Shown here piece by piece: positions 27,605 through 35,512 of a stretch of DNA of 64,000 nucleotides. The DNA is from Defluviicoccus sp. (GTDB lineage: Bacteria; Pseudomonadota; Alphaproteobacteria; MPNO01). Location: contig JAPPGP010000097.1 in NCBI GenBank assembly GCA_028821395.1, positions 1 to 64,000 on the forward strand, given 5' to 3'. The notes under the pieces were generated by a model, which saw only the letters and a program-made list of their open reading frames with translations, had not been told where the DNA came from and did no database searches. A program made the translations under genes and the position numbers. How positions within the stretch are numbered: the stretch's first letter is position 1; the number at the start of each line of letters is the position of its first letter.

Positions 27605-29078
27605 GCTCGCCAGGCTCGCCATCGACTCCTGGCGCGAGCCGGTCGCCTTTCTCAACCGGGGCTGCACGGAATACGCGGCCGAGAGCTTTCTCGGCCCGCG
27701 CAAGGTCGAGGTATCGGACGGCCGGCGAAGCGTCACCTGCGTCCTCAACCTGGTCGACGACGCGGCGCTGGTCGCCCGGGACGCGCTGGCGCTGTCGGCG
27801 CACGCCTTCGCGCTTCTCGGCCTCGAAGAGGGCGCGCCGGTCGCCATCCGCCGCGCCCCCGAGCCCGCCAGCCGGGCGGCGCTCCGGGCCCGCATCGCCG
27901 GCCGCCGGCTCAGCGAGGCCGAAATTGACGCCGTGGTCGAGGACATGGTGGCCGGGCGCTATGCCGGGCGCGAGACGGCGGGGTTCCTGGTCGCCGCCGC
28001 GCAGACCCTCGACGACGGCGAGGTGATCGCCTTCGCCAGGGCGCGGGCCGAGCGCTCGGCGCAAATCGTCTGGCCGGACGGGATGGTGGTCGACAAGCAC
28101 TCGATGGGCGGCATCCCGGGGACCAGGGTCACGATGGTCGTGGTCCCCATCGTGATCGCACACGGGCTCACCATCCCCAAGGCCGCCTCGCGCGCCATCA
28201 CCTCGCCCGCCGGCACGGCGGACACGATGGAGGTGCTGGCCCGGGTCGATCTCGACGCCGAGGAGGTGTGCCGCGTGGTCGCCGAGGTGGGCGGGTGCAT
28301 CGTCTGGAACGGCCGGCTCAGCCATTCGCCGATCGACGACGTGATGAACGCCGTCACCCGTCCGCTCGGCATCGTCTCGGACCGGCTTTCCGTTTCTTCG
28401 ATCCTGTCCAAGAAGGCGGCGCTGGGGGTGACCCATATCGTCTTCGACATCCCGGTCGGGCCGACCGCCAAGGTGGCGACGCGGGCCGACGCCGACGCGC
28501 TCGCCCGGCTGTTCGCCGTCACCGCGGAGGGGCTCGGCATCGCCGCGCGCTGCGAGATCACCGACGGCACCCAGCCCATCGGAAGCGGCATCGGCCCGGC
28601 GCTCGAAGCGCGCGACGTGGCGCAAGTGCTGGCGGGAGATCCGGACGCGCCGGCCGATCTGCGCGACAAGTCGCTGATGCTGGCCGCCCGGGTGCTCGCC
28701 TTCGCCGGCGTGGCGGAGCCTCGCGAGCGCGCCGAAGCCCTGCTCGCCAGCGGCGCGGCGGCGCGGGCCATGGAACGGCTGGTCGACGCCCAGGGCCGCA
28801 ACCCCGACCCGCCCGGCCCGGGCAGGCTGACGCGCGAGGTCGCGGCGGGAAGCAGCGGGACGGTCGCGGCCATCGACTGCCACCGCATCGCCGGCATCGC
28901 GCGCCGCGCCGGCGCGCCGCTGGAGAAATCCGCCGGCATCGACCAGTTCAGGCAACGCGGCGACAGGGTGGAGCAGGGCGAGCCGCTCTATCGCATCCAC
29001 GCGGAGGAAGAAGCCGACCTCGCCGAGGCCGCAGCCTACGCCGAGCAGGGAAGCGGGTTCGAGGTCGCCGCCGGGTGA
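27597..29078 (+). CDS. AMP phosphorylase-type member of the thymidine phosphorylase family
   Basis: This 493-residue protein matches the archaeal-type group (AMP phosphorylase/DeoA of Thermococcus, about 500 residues) better than bacterial thymidine phosphorylase (about 440). It has the extra N-terminal domain (residues 1-85). It shows DKHSMGGIPGTRVTMVVVPI (residues 166-185) and SRAITSPAGTADTMEVL (198-214) in place of the thymidine phosphorylase signature. Enzymes of this group split nucleoside monophosphates with phosphate to give ribose-1,5-bisphosphate and a base. Its ATG overlaps the phnN end by 8 bases. AMP specificity is inferred; CMP or UMP are alternatives. Confidence 0.85.
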   Translation: MLRLARLAIDSWREPVAFLNRGCTEYAAESFLGPRKVEVSDGRRSVTCVLNLVDDAALVARDALALSAHAFALLGLEEGAPVAIRRAPEPASRAALRARIAGRRLSEAEIDAVVEDMVAGRYAGRETAGFLVAAAQTLDDGEVIAFARARAERSAQIVWPDGMVVDKHSMGGIPGTRVTMVVVPIVIAHGLTIPKAASRAITSPAGTADTMEVLARVDLDAEEVCRVVAEVGGCIVWNGRLSHSPIDDVMNAVTRPLGIVSDRLSVSSILSKKAALGVTHIVFDIPVGPTAKVATRADADALARLFAVTAEGLGIAARCEITDGTQPIGSGIGPALEARDVAQVLAGDPDAPADLRDKSLMLAARVLAFAGVAEPRERAEALLASGAAARAMERLVDAQGRNPDPPGPGRLTREVAAGSSGTVAAIDCHRIAGIARRAGAPLEKSAGIDQFRQRGDRVEQGEPLYRIHAEEEADLAEAAAYAEQGSGFEVAAG

Positions 29079-29090
29079 GGGGGCGCGTCC

Positions 29091-29194
29091 TTCGCTACTC
29101 CCGCCTCCGGCGGGCTACTCGGGATGAGGGACCGATCGCGGGTGGCAAGCAGAAGACCCTCGTCCCGAGTAGCGGCGAAGCCGCGTATCGCGGG
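29091..29194. repeat. Pair of inverted type-2 repeats (CTACTCGGGATGAGG family)
   Basis: In the 187-base gap before the second UbiD gene, CTACTCGGGATGAGGG (29115-29130) faces CCCTCGTCCCGAGTAG (29157-29172), a 15-of-16 inverted match. Each arm carries an inner GC-rich hairpin and a TCGCTAC or CGATACG end. Related copies lie at 35449-35508 and 63944-63978, so this is a dispersed palindromic family distinct from type 1. It may terminate the nadC-phnN operon. Confidence 0.7.
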
Positions 29195-29265
29195 ACGCCG
29201 CTCGCTTGCCGGGCGGCCCGGGCGCGCCTATAAACCCTGCCATCCCGACATCCAAGGAGCCGGAC

Positions 29266-30774
29266 ATGGCCGAGACTGCGCGCGAGGCGGTGACCGCGAA
29301 GGCGGGCGGCAATCTGCGGGCGGTGCTGCCCTATGCCGATCTGCGCGAATGGCTGTCGGAGGCCGAGAAGCTCGGCGAGGTCACGGTCGCCAGGGGGCTC
29401 GGCAAGGATGCCGACATCGGCCAGGCGGCCGAGCTCGTGATGCATTCCGATGAGGCCGATTGCGTCGTGTTCGACGACATCCCGGGCCACGAGCCGGGCT
29501 ATCGCGTGCTGGTCAATTTCTTCGGCGGCAGGCGCAAGAACATGACGCTCGGCTTCCCCACCGAGCTCTCGAAGATCGAGCTCAGCGAGGCCTACTACGC
29601 GGCCCAGCTCAAGGATTTGACCCCGATCCCCTACGAGACGGTCGATGACGGGCCGGTCACCGAGAACGTGTTCGAGGGCGACGACGTGGATCTCGGCAAG
29701 TTCCCGGCGCCGTTCTGGCATCCGGAAGATGGCGGCCACTATATCGGCACCGGCAGCTACGACGTGACCGTCGACCCCGACACCGGCTGGATGAATCTCG
29801 GCACCTACCGGGTGATGGTGCAGGACGAGAAGACCGTCGGCTACTATATCTCGCCCGGCAAGCACGGAAGGGTGCACCGCGACAAGTACCTCGCGCGCGG
29901 CGCAGCGATGCCGAGCGCGATCGTGGTCGGCGGCGATCCGATGACGTTCCTCACCGCCTGCACCGAGATGCCGCCCGGAATCTGCGAATACGACATCGTC
30001 GGCGCCATGCGGGGCGAGCCGCTCAAGGTCGTCAGGGGCCGTCATACCGGCATCCCGTTCCCGGCCGACGCGGAGATCGTGCTCGAAGGCTTCGTCGATC
30101 CCGAGGAACGCCGCCCCGAGGGGCCGTTCGGCGAGTGGACCGGCTATTACGGCTCCGACATGCGCCCGGAGCCGGTGATGCACGTCAAGGCGGTGTATCA
30201 CCGCAACAACCCGATCATCCTCGGCTGCCCGCCGCAGCGCCCGCCCGACGAGATGTGCCGCTATCGCGCGGTCACCCGCTCGGCGATGCTGCGCGACGCG
30301 ATCGAGAAGGCGGGCGTGCCCGACGTGCGCGCCGCCTGGGCGCATGAGGTCGGCAACAGCCGCATGCTGCTCGCCGTCGCCATCAGGCAGCGCTACCCGG
30401 GCCACGCCAAGCAGGCCGGCCACGTCGCCGCGATGTGCCATGTCGGCGCCTATGCCGGCAAGTACGTCGTGGTCACCGACGAGGACGTCGACATCTCCAA
30501 TCTCGAGGAGATGACTTGGGCGATGATCACCCGGTCGGACCCGTCGACCTCGATCGACATCATCGAGGGTGCCTGGTCGACGCCGCTCGATCCCCGCATT
30601 CCGCCCGAGGAAAAGGCCAAGGGCAACATGACCAACAGCCGGGCGATCATCGACGCCTGCCGGCCGTTCCACTGGAAGGACTCCTTCCCGCCGGTGAACG
30701 CGCCGACCCAGGAGGTCGCGCGCCGGGCGCGCGAGAAGTTCGGCTACCTGCTGGAGGGCAGGGACGCGCCCTAA
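29266..30774 (+). CDS. UbiD-family (de)carboxylase, second copy
   Basis: This prenylated-FMN decarboxylase family protein has 502 residues. The active-site glutamates are Glu285 and Glu290 in PEGPFGEWTGYYGSD. Other family segments are PAPFWHPEDGGHYIGTG, AIVVGGDPMTFLTA, EYDIVGAMRGEPLKVV and a C-terminal VVVTDEDVDISNLEEMTWAM. AAGGAG lies seven bases before the ATG at 29266. It is clearly diverged from the first copy at 23416-24822 and has its own hairpin-flanked leader. No ubiX or dedicated transporter is adjacent. It probably acts on an aromatic or heteroaromatic acid rather than the ubiquinone intermediate. Confidence 0.91.
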   Translation: MAETAREAVTAKAGGNLRAVLPYADLREWLSEAEKLGEVTVARGLGKDADIGQAAELVMHSDEADCVVFDDIPGHEPGYRVLVNFFGGRRKNMTLGFPTELSKIELSEAYYAAQLKDLTPIPYETVDDGPVTENVFEGDDVDLGKFPAPFWHPEDGGHYIGTGSYDVTVDPDTGWMNLGTYRVMVQDEKTVGYYISPGKHGRVHRDKYLARGAAMPSAIVVGGDPMTFLTACTEMPPGICEYDIVGAMRGEPLKVVRGRHTGIPFPADAEIVLEGFVDPEERRPEGPFGEWTGYYGSDMRPEPVMHVKAVYHRNNPIILGCPPQRPPDEMCRYRAVTRSAMLRDAIEKAGVPDVRAAWAHEVGNSRMLLAVAIRQRYPGHAKQAGHVAAMCHVGAYAGKYVVVTDEDVDISNLEEMTWAMITRSDPSTSIDIIEGAWSTPLDPRIPPEEKAKGNMTNSRAIIDACRPFHWKDSFPPVNAPTQEVARRAREKFGYLLEGRDAP

Positions 30775-30816
30775 CCGCCTCGCCGGGCCCCTGTCCCGAC
30801 CGGTGGGAGCGCGGGG

Positions 30817-31800
30817 ATGAAGCACTACGCCGAGCGCGTGCTGGTGACCGGCGGGGCCGGCTTCATCGGCTCGCATCTCTGCGAGCGGCTGCTGGCGGCC
30901 GGCTCGGACGTGATCTGCCTCGACAACCTGTTCACCGGAGCCAAGGCGAATATCGCCCATCTGCTGGGCGAGGCGAATTTCGAGTTCGTCCGCCACGACG
31001 TGACCGAGGCGCTGAGCCTCGAGGTGGACCGCATCTTCAACCTCGCCTGCCCGGCGAGCCCGGTGCACTACAAGCACGACCCGGTGCAGACGGTGAAGAC
31101 CTCGGTGCACGGGGCGATCAACATGCTGGAGCTCGCCCGGCGCTGCGGCGCGCGCATTCTCCAGGCCTCGACCAGCGAGGTGTATGGCGATCCGCTGTCG
31201 CATCCGCAGAAGGAGGACGACTGGGGCAATGTGAACCCGATCGGCCCGCGCGCCTGCTACGACGAGGGCAAGCGCTGCGCCGAGACGCTGTTCTTCGACT
31301 ATCACCGCCAGCACGGGGTCGACATAAGGGTGGTTCGGATCTTCAACACCTACGGCCCGCGCATGCACCCCTCCGACGGGCGGGTGGTCTCCAATTTCGT
31401 CGTCCAGGCGCTGCTCGACCGGCCGATCACGGTCGCGGGCGACGGCACGCAGACCCGCTCGTTCTGCTATGTCGACGACCTGGTGGACGGTCTCGTCGCC
31501 TATATGGAGCTGGACGACGCGCCGCCCGGGCCGGTCAATCTGGGCAATCCCGAGGAGATCGCCATCGCCGCGCTGGCGGAGACCGTGGCGCGGCTCTGCG
31601 GCAGCCGGTCGTCCACCGTCCACGTGAAGCTGGAAAGGGACGACCCGGCGCGGCGCCGGCCGGATATCGCGCGCGCCGCCGACCTGCTCGGCTGGTCGCC
31701 CGGCACGGAGCTCGAACGCGGTCTCGGGGCCACCATCGACTGGTTCCGCGAGCTGCTTCGCACCGTCCCGGAAGAGCGGATCGATGTCGCCCGGCCGTGA
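30817..31800 (+). CDS. UDP-glucuronate decarboxylase-like NAD-dependent epimerase/dehydratase
   Basis: This extended SDR of 327 residues is close to UDP-xylose synthase, which decarboxylates UDP-glucuronate. The NAD motif is GGAGFIG (residues 12-18). Catalytic residues are the Thr/Ser and Glu of STSEVYGDP (Glu121), Tyr148 and Lys152 ([11 protein letters not shown]). [20 protein letters not shown] and [21 protein letters not shown] are diagnostic of this subfamily. The glycosyltransferase gene downstream overlaps by 17 bases, so the sugar nucleotide made here may be passed to an envelope polysaccharide or lipid-linked sugar pathway. Confidence 0.9.
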   Translation: MKHYAERVLVTGGAGFIGSHLCERLLAAGSDVICLDNLFTGAKANIAHLLGEANFEFVRHDVTEALSLEVDRIFNLACPASPVHYKHDPVQTVKTSVHGAINMLELARRCGARILQASTSEVYGDPLSHPQKEDDWGNVNPIGPRACYDEGKRCAETLFFDYHRQHGVDIRVVRIFNTYGPRMHPSDGRVVSNFVVQALLDRPITVAGDGTQTRSFCYVDDLVDGLVAYMELDDAPPGPVNLGNPEEIAIAALAETVARLCGSRSSTVHVKLERDDPARRRPDIARAADLLGWSPGTELERGLGATIDWFRELLRTVPEERIDVARP

Positions 31801-32752
31801 GGCGGTCTGGGCGGTCGTCACCCCGGTCTTCGAGGACGGCGAGTCCTTCGCCGCGCTGTGCCGCGACCTGGCGGGCATCGAGGCTGGCGCCACGCTCGAA
31901 GTCCTCGCGGTGGACGACGGGACGATCGGCGCGCCGCCGACGATCGACGCGATACGCGATGCGGGTCTCGCCGGGCGCATCGTCCGCCTGAGGCGCAATA
32001 CCGGGCACCAGATGGCGATCTGGGTGGGGCTGGCCGTGGTGGCGGCCGAGGAGCGCTACGCGGGCGCGGTGGTGATGGACAGCGACGGCGAGGATCGGCC
32101 GCAGGACGTGCCCCGCCTGATCGACGCGGCCGGGTCGGGCCGCGATGCGTCCGTGGCGCTGAGGGGGCGGCGGAGCGAAACCCTGGCGTTTCGCATCTTC
32201 TACCGGCTTTACCGCGTCTTCTTCGGCCTGCTCACGGGGCGGCAGATCCGTTTCGGCAATTTCTGCGCTCTGCAACGCAAGGCGCTGTTGCGTCTGACGG
32301 CCATGCAGGAGACGCGAATCCATCTCGCCGCGGCGCTCATCAAGTCGCGGCTGCGGCGCCACGAAATCTCCTGCGATCGCGGCACGCGCTACGATGGCCG
32401 CTCGCGCATGAACTTCTACGATCTGGCGCTGCACGGCATCCGGGCGGTCGCGGTGTTCGACGATGCCGTGCTGACGCGGATGGGCGCGGTCTGCGTGTGG
32501 GCAGCGATCTCCGGTGTGCTCGTCTTCCTCGCCGGGCTGGGGCTGAAGCTGGCCGGCGAGACCTCGCCCGGGTGGCTCACCTTCGTGACCGGCTTTCTGG
32601 TCATGGTCTTTCTCCAGACCGCCATCTTCAGCCTGGTCGCGCTGATCATGAACGCGCTCGGCTATCGTTCGCCGGCCGATCTCGACGCGGCGGCCGTCTC
32701 GCTGATCCTGGAGACGGAGACGACCGGTCTCGACCGTCCGGCCGATGCGTGA
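31784..32752 (+). CDS. Family 2 glycosyltransferase with C-terminal membrane helices (polyprenyl-phosphate type)
   Basis: This 322-residue protein has a GT-A catalytic domain: start [20 protein letters not shown], nucleotide-binding VLAVDDG, metal motif [15 protein letters not shown]. Two helices follow ([22 protein letters not shown] and [23 protein letters not shown]). This layout is that of GtrB/ArnC-like enzymes, which load a sugar onto undecaprenyl phosphate at the inner membrane. It overlaps the epimerase by 17 bases and the GtrA-family gene by 8. The set resembles a sugar-lipid synthesis and flipping module. The sugar is unknown. Confidence 0.88.
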   Translation: MSPGREAVWAVVTPVFEDGESFAALCRDLAGIEAGATLEVLAVDDGTIGAPPTIDAIRDAGLAGRIVRLRRNTGHQMAIWVGLAVVAAEERYAGAVVMDSDGEDRPQDVPRLIDAAGSGRDASVALRGRRSETLAFRIFYRLYRVFFGLLTGRQIRFGNFCALQRKALLRLTAMQETRIHLAAALIKSRLRRHEISCDRGTRYDGRSRMNFYDLALHGIRAVAVFDDAVLTRMGAVCVWAAISGVLVFLAGLGLKLAGETSPGWLTFVTGFLVMVFLQTAIFSLVALIMNALGYRSPADLDAAAVSLILETETTGLDRPADA

Positions 32753-33140
32753 GGAGGCCGGCCGGGTCTTCCGTTTCGGGCTCAACGGCCTGTTCGCGAC
32801 GGCGGTCCACTACGCGGTGCTCGCCGGGCTGGTCGAAGGCGCGGGGCTGGGATCGGCGGCGCTTGCCAATGCGCTTGCCGCAATCTGCGGCATCGCGGTC
32901 TCCTACGCCGGCAACCGCAGCTTCGTGCTCAGGAGCCGCGCGCCGCATCGCCGCGCCGGCCCCCGCTTCCTGGTCTGCTACGCGGCGGTGGTCGCGCTGC
33001 ATGGCGGCGCGATGGCGCTGTGGGCGGATCTCGGCGGTCTGGACTACCGGATCGGCTTCCTGGTCTTCGCCGCCGCGGCCGCGATCCTCACCTATCTGCT
33101 GAACCGCTTCTACGTGTTCCGCGAGCGGCCGGGGGTATGA
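32745..33140 (+). CDS. GtrA-family membrane protein
   Basis: This small four-helix protein of 131 residues belongs to the GtrA/DPMS family, which is thought to flip or assist polyprenyl-phosphate sugars. Family features are FRFGLNGLFATAVHYAVLAGL, ANALAAICGIAVSYAGNRSFV and the end ILTYLLNRFYVF. It overlaps the preceding glycosyltransferase by 8 bases, a common gtrA-gtrB-like arrangement. Its 3' end overlaps the convergent GT39-like gene by 53 bases. Confidence 0.88.
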   Translation: MREEAGRVFRFGLNGLFATAVHYAVLAGLVEGAGLGSAALANALAAICGIAVSYAGNRSFVLRSRAPHRRAGPRFLVCYAAVVALHGGAMALWADLGGLDYRIGFLVFAAAAAILTYLLNRFYVFRERPGV

Positions 33141-34578
33141 CGGTCCAGGTGATCCGGATCGGCCGGGCGGAGGGCGCGTCGCTCCAGCGAAAGATCTCAC
33201 GCCGCAGGGCTTGCCCGGCGGTCAACGCGGCGAGGGCGGGGGACGGCCCGGCCCGCGTCGGCCACAGCGCGAGCGCGCCCGTCTCCGCGATGTCGCGCGC
33301 CGAGACCCAGGGCGATTTCCGCGCCTCGCCGTCGATCGAGACCGAGGGCGTGCCGGGCGCCGCCAGCGCCACCAGCCCGGCCTCCCAGACCGGTCCGGCG
33401 ACGATCCGCGGCGCCGCACCGGTCTCGCGGACATAGGCGCGCAGCAGGCGGGAGGCGATTTCCTCCTGCGGCCAGACCACCCGCGAGGGCTTGTCCGACA
33501 GCGCCGGGCGGAACGCCACGGAAGCGGCATAGACCGCCGGTATCAGCGCCAGCAACCCCGCCGCCATCGCGACGATGCGCGCGAGACGGCGCCCGTCGAA
33601 ACGCCCCGGAGCCAGCGCCAGCAGCAGCAGGCCGGAGAGGTTGAACATCGGCATCGCCCACATGTCCCTCAGCCCGGCGCCGCTCGCGCCCGCCGCAAGC
33701 ACGGTCAGCGCGATCGGCAGCAGGCCCATGGCCAGGAGGAATCGCAGCGCGCGAGCCTCCTCCGCCCGCAGGATCACGGCGCCGGCGCCGAACAGCCCCG
33801 CGCCGAGGGCCATCGCCACGAACACCGCGTGGTCGGCGAGCTGCGCGAGAAGAAACGGGCCCACGCCCCCGGCCTCGCCCGCCCGCGCCGCCGCGTATTC
33901 GAATGGCAGGAAATCGGTGCGGATCAGGAACCAGGCCTGCGGCGCCACGGCGATGACGAAGACCGCGAGCGCGGCCCACGGTCCCGTCCCGGCGAGACGC
34001 GCGCGGGCGCGGGCGTCCCAAACGATCCAGATCGCCGCCGCGGCGAGCAGCAGGCCGGAAGAATATTTCGCCCAGAGCGACAGGCCGGCGAACAGGCCGA
34101 GCAGAACCCACCAGGAGCGGCGGCCGCGCTCCGCCGCGCGCCAGAGCGCGAGACAGGTCCATGCCCAGAGCGGCATCTGCATCACATTGTGGTTCATTTC
34201 CGGCGTCGGCCAGGAGTAGTAGAAGATCCCGGTCAGCAGCGCCGTCCCCGCCAGCGCCCGGGCCGGCCCGAGCAGGTCGCGGCCCACCAGGTAGACCGCC
34301 GCGAAGGTCGCGACGACGCAGCCCTGGGCGAGCGCGTAGAACGGCCACGACGCGCCGAGGGAGAGCCGCCGGACCGCTTCCAGCAAGAGCCCCGGCAGGT
34401 TCGGGTGCTTGAAGGTCGCGACCACCCCCTCCCTTCCCCAGACCAGCATCTCGACGACGTCGAGCGGCGGCGCGGCATGGGTCAGGGCGGGCGCGAGGGT
34501 CCAGGCGACCGCCTGCGCCGTGCACAGCGCAGCTACCGCGCGGCCCGGGCGCGCCGACAGGCTGTCCCGGAGCGCCAT
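33088..34578 (-). CDS. Family 39/83-type membrane glycosyltransferase
   Basis: This multi-helix protein of 496 residues resembles ArnT/PMT-type enzymes that take a sugar from polyprenyl phosphate on the periplasmic face. The first loop holds the acidic catalytic region (PPLDVVEMLVWGREG). About ten hydrophobic helices follow, then a soluble tail ending in a low-complexity Arg/Ser stretch. LLGLFAGLSLWAKYSSGLLL is typical of the family. It is convergent with the GtrA gene, and the last 53 bases are shared on opposite strands. It would be the transferase for the sugar lipid made by the adjacent GT2/GtrA pair. The acceptor is unknown. Confidence 0.85.
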   Translation of the reverse strand: MALRDSLSARPGRAVAALCTAQAVAWTLAPALTHAAPPLDVVEMLVWGREGVVATFKHPNLPGLLLEAVRRLSLGASWPFYALAQGCVVATFAAVYLVGRDLLGPARALAGTALLTGIFYYSWPTPEMNHNVMQMPLWAWTCLALWRAAERGRRSWWVLLGLFAGLSLWAKYSSGLLLAAAAIWIVWDARARARLAGTGPWAALAVFVIAVAPQAWFLIRTDFLPFEYAAARAGEAGGVGPFLLAQLADHAVFVAMALGAGLFGAGAVILRAEEARALRFLLAMGLLPIALTVLAAGASGAGLRDMWAMPMFNLSGLLLLALAPGRFDGRRLARIVAMAAGLLALIPAVYAASVAFRPALSDKPSRVVWPQEEIASRLLRAYVRETGAAPRIVAGPVWEAGLVALAAPGTPSVSIDGEARKSPWVSARDIAETGALALWPTRAGPSPALAALTAGQALRREIFRWSDAPSARPIRITWTVIPPAARGTRRSGSADR

Positions 34579-34599
34579 CGGCGGGAAGCCCCCGCCCGG

Positions 34600-35211
34600 C
34601 TACCGCGAGGCTTCGGCGATCTCGGCCTCGACGTCGCCGAGGCGGTCCTTGCCGAAGAAGATCTCCTCGCCGACGAAGAAGGTCGGGCTGCCGAAGGCGC
34701 CGCGCGCGACCGAGGCCTCGGTGTTGGCGAGCAGCCTGTCCTTGACCGCCTGGTCCCCGGTGCGTCCCAGCAGGGCCGCGCCGTCGACACCGTCTTCGAC
34801 AAGGGCGGCGGCAATCACCTCCGGCTCGTCCATCTTCTTGGGCTCTTCCCACATGTGGCGGAACACGGCGGCGACGTAGCGGTCGAGCCAGCCGTCCATC
34901 TCGGCGGCGACGGCGCCGCGCATGATGCGCAGCGTGTTGACCGGGAAATGCGGGTTCCAGCGGTACTTGGCGATGCCGTGGCGGCGGATGAAGCGGTCGG
35001 TCTCGATCCGGGCGTATTCCGGCTTGTTCTTCACGCCCGCGGTCTGGTCCATGGGCGGGCGGTTGTTGGTGAGCTTGAACACGCCGCCGAGCAGAATCGG
35101 CACGTAGGCGAAGCGCGCTCCCGTCCGGCGCTCGATCTCCGGGATCACGCAGTGGCTGAGATAGGCGTTGGGGCTGCCGAAATCGAAGTGAAATTCAACC
35201 TTTGCCGTCAT
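34600..35211 (-). CDS. 2-hydroxychromene-2-carboxylate isomerase-like protein (DsbA/kappa-GST fold)
   Basis: This 203-residue glutathione-dependent isomerase family protein has an N-terminus VEFHFDFGSPNAYLSHCVIP carrying the conserved Ser-Pro-Asn-Ala-Tyr active-site element in place of a CXXC thiol. GVFKLTNNRPPM and ARGAFGSPTFFVGEEIFFGKDRL are also diagnostic. The ATG at 35211 is where homology begins. Family members act in naphthalene degradation, but many alphaproteobacterial copies lie outside aromatic operons and have no known substrate. It lies 21 bases upstream of the GT39-like gene on the same strand; a functional link is not obvious. Confidence 0.88.
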   Translation of the reverse strand: MTAKVEFHFDFGSPNAYLSHCVIPEIERRTGARFAYVPILLGGVFKLTNNRPPMDQTAGVKNKPEYARIETDRFIRRHGIAKYRWNPHFPVNTLRIMRGAVAAEMDGWLDRYVAAVFRHMWEEPKKMDEPEVIAAALVEDGVDGAALLGRTGDQAVKDRLLANTEASVARGAFGSPTFFVGEEIFFGKDRLGDVEAEIAEASR

Positions 35212-35512
35212 TGTCCTGCCAAGGCTCCATGCTTCGCCGTCGGCGCCAGTGTGCTCAACCGGGCCCGGCGCCGCCACCCGTCATTGCGACCGTCCTTCGG
35301 ATTCCCCCTCCTCGTCATGCCCGGACTTGTTCCGGGCACCCACTGGCGCCGCCGTCTCTCCCGACCGGCCGTTGTGCCGGCAGAGGGGCGCGATGGGTGG
35401 CCGGAACAAGTCCGGGCATGACGAGGAGGGGGGCGTGGAGGGCGCAGTCCTTCGATACGCCCGCTCCTCATCCCGAGCAGGCCCTGCGGAAGACGTATCG
35501 AGGGACGGCACC
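35212..35512. repeat. Repeat-filled intergenic region (type 1 inverted pair and type 2 copy)
   Basis: This gene-free stretch between two minus-strand genes is mostly repeats. Type 1: a 39-base arm at 35304-35342 (core GCCCGGACTTGTTCCGG) faces its complement at 35394-35432 with one mismatch, able to form a long hairpin. Type 2: CCTCATCCCGAGCAG (35466-35480) flanked by TTCGATACG (35451-35459) and CGTATCGAGGG (35494-35504). No gene is visible. The region probably ends transcription arriving from the MFS gene side, or is simply a site where mobile palindromes collected. Confidence 0.75.

Noticed and set aside
29091-29194. CRISPR-like or attachment-site repeats
   Set aside because: Copies are inverted, variable in the middle and scattered singly, without regular spacers, integrase or cas genes; they fit dispersed palindromes instead.
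29095-31998. A 967-codon minus-strand open frame opposite the second UbiD and the epimerase
   Set aside because: It shows the same antisense composition and no motifs, and both opposite genes have complete active sites.
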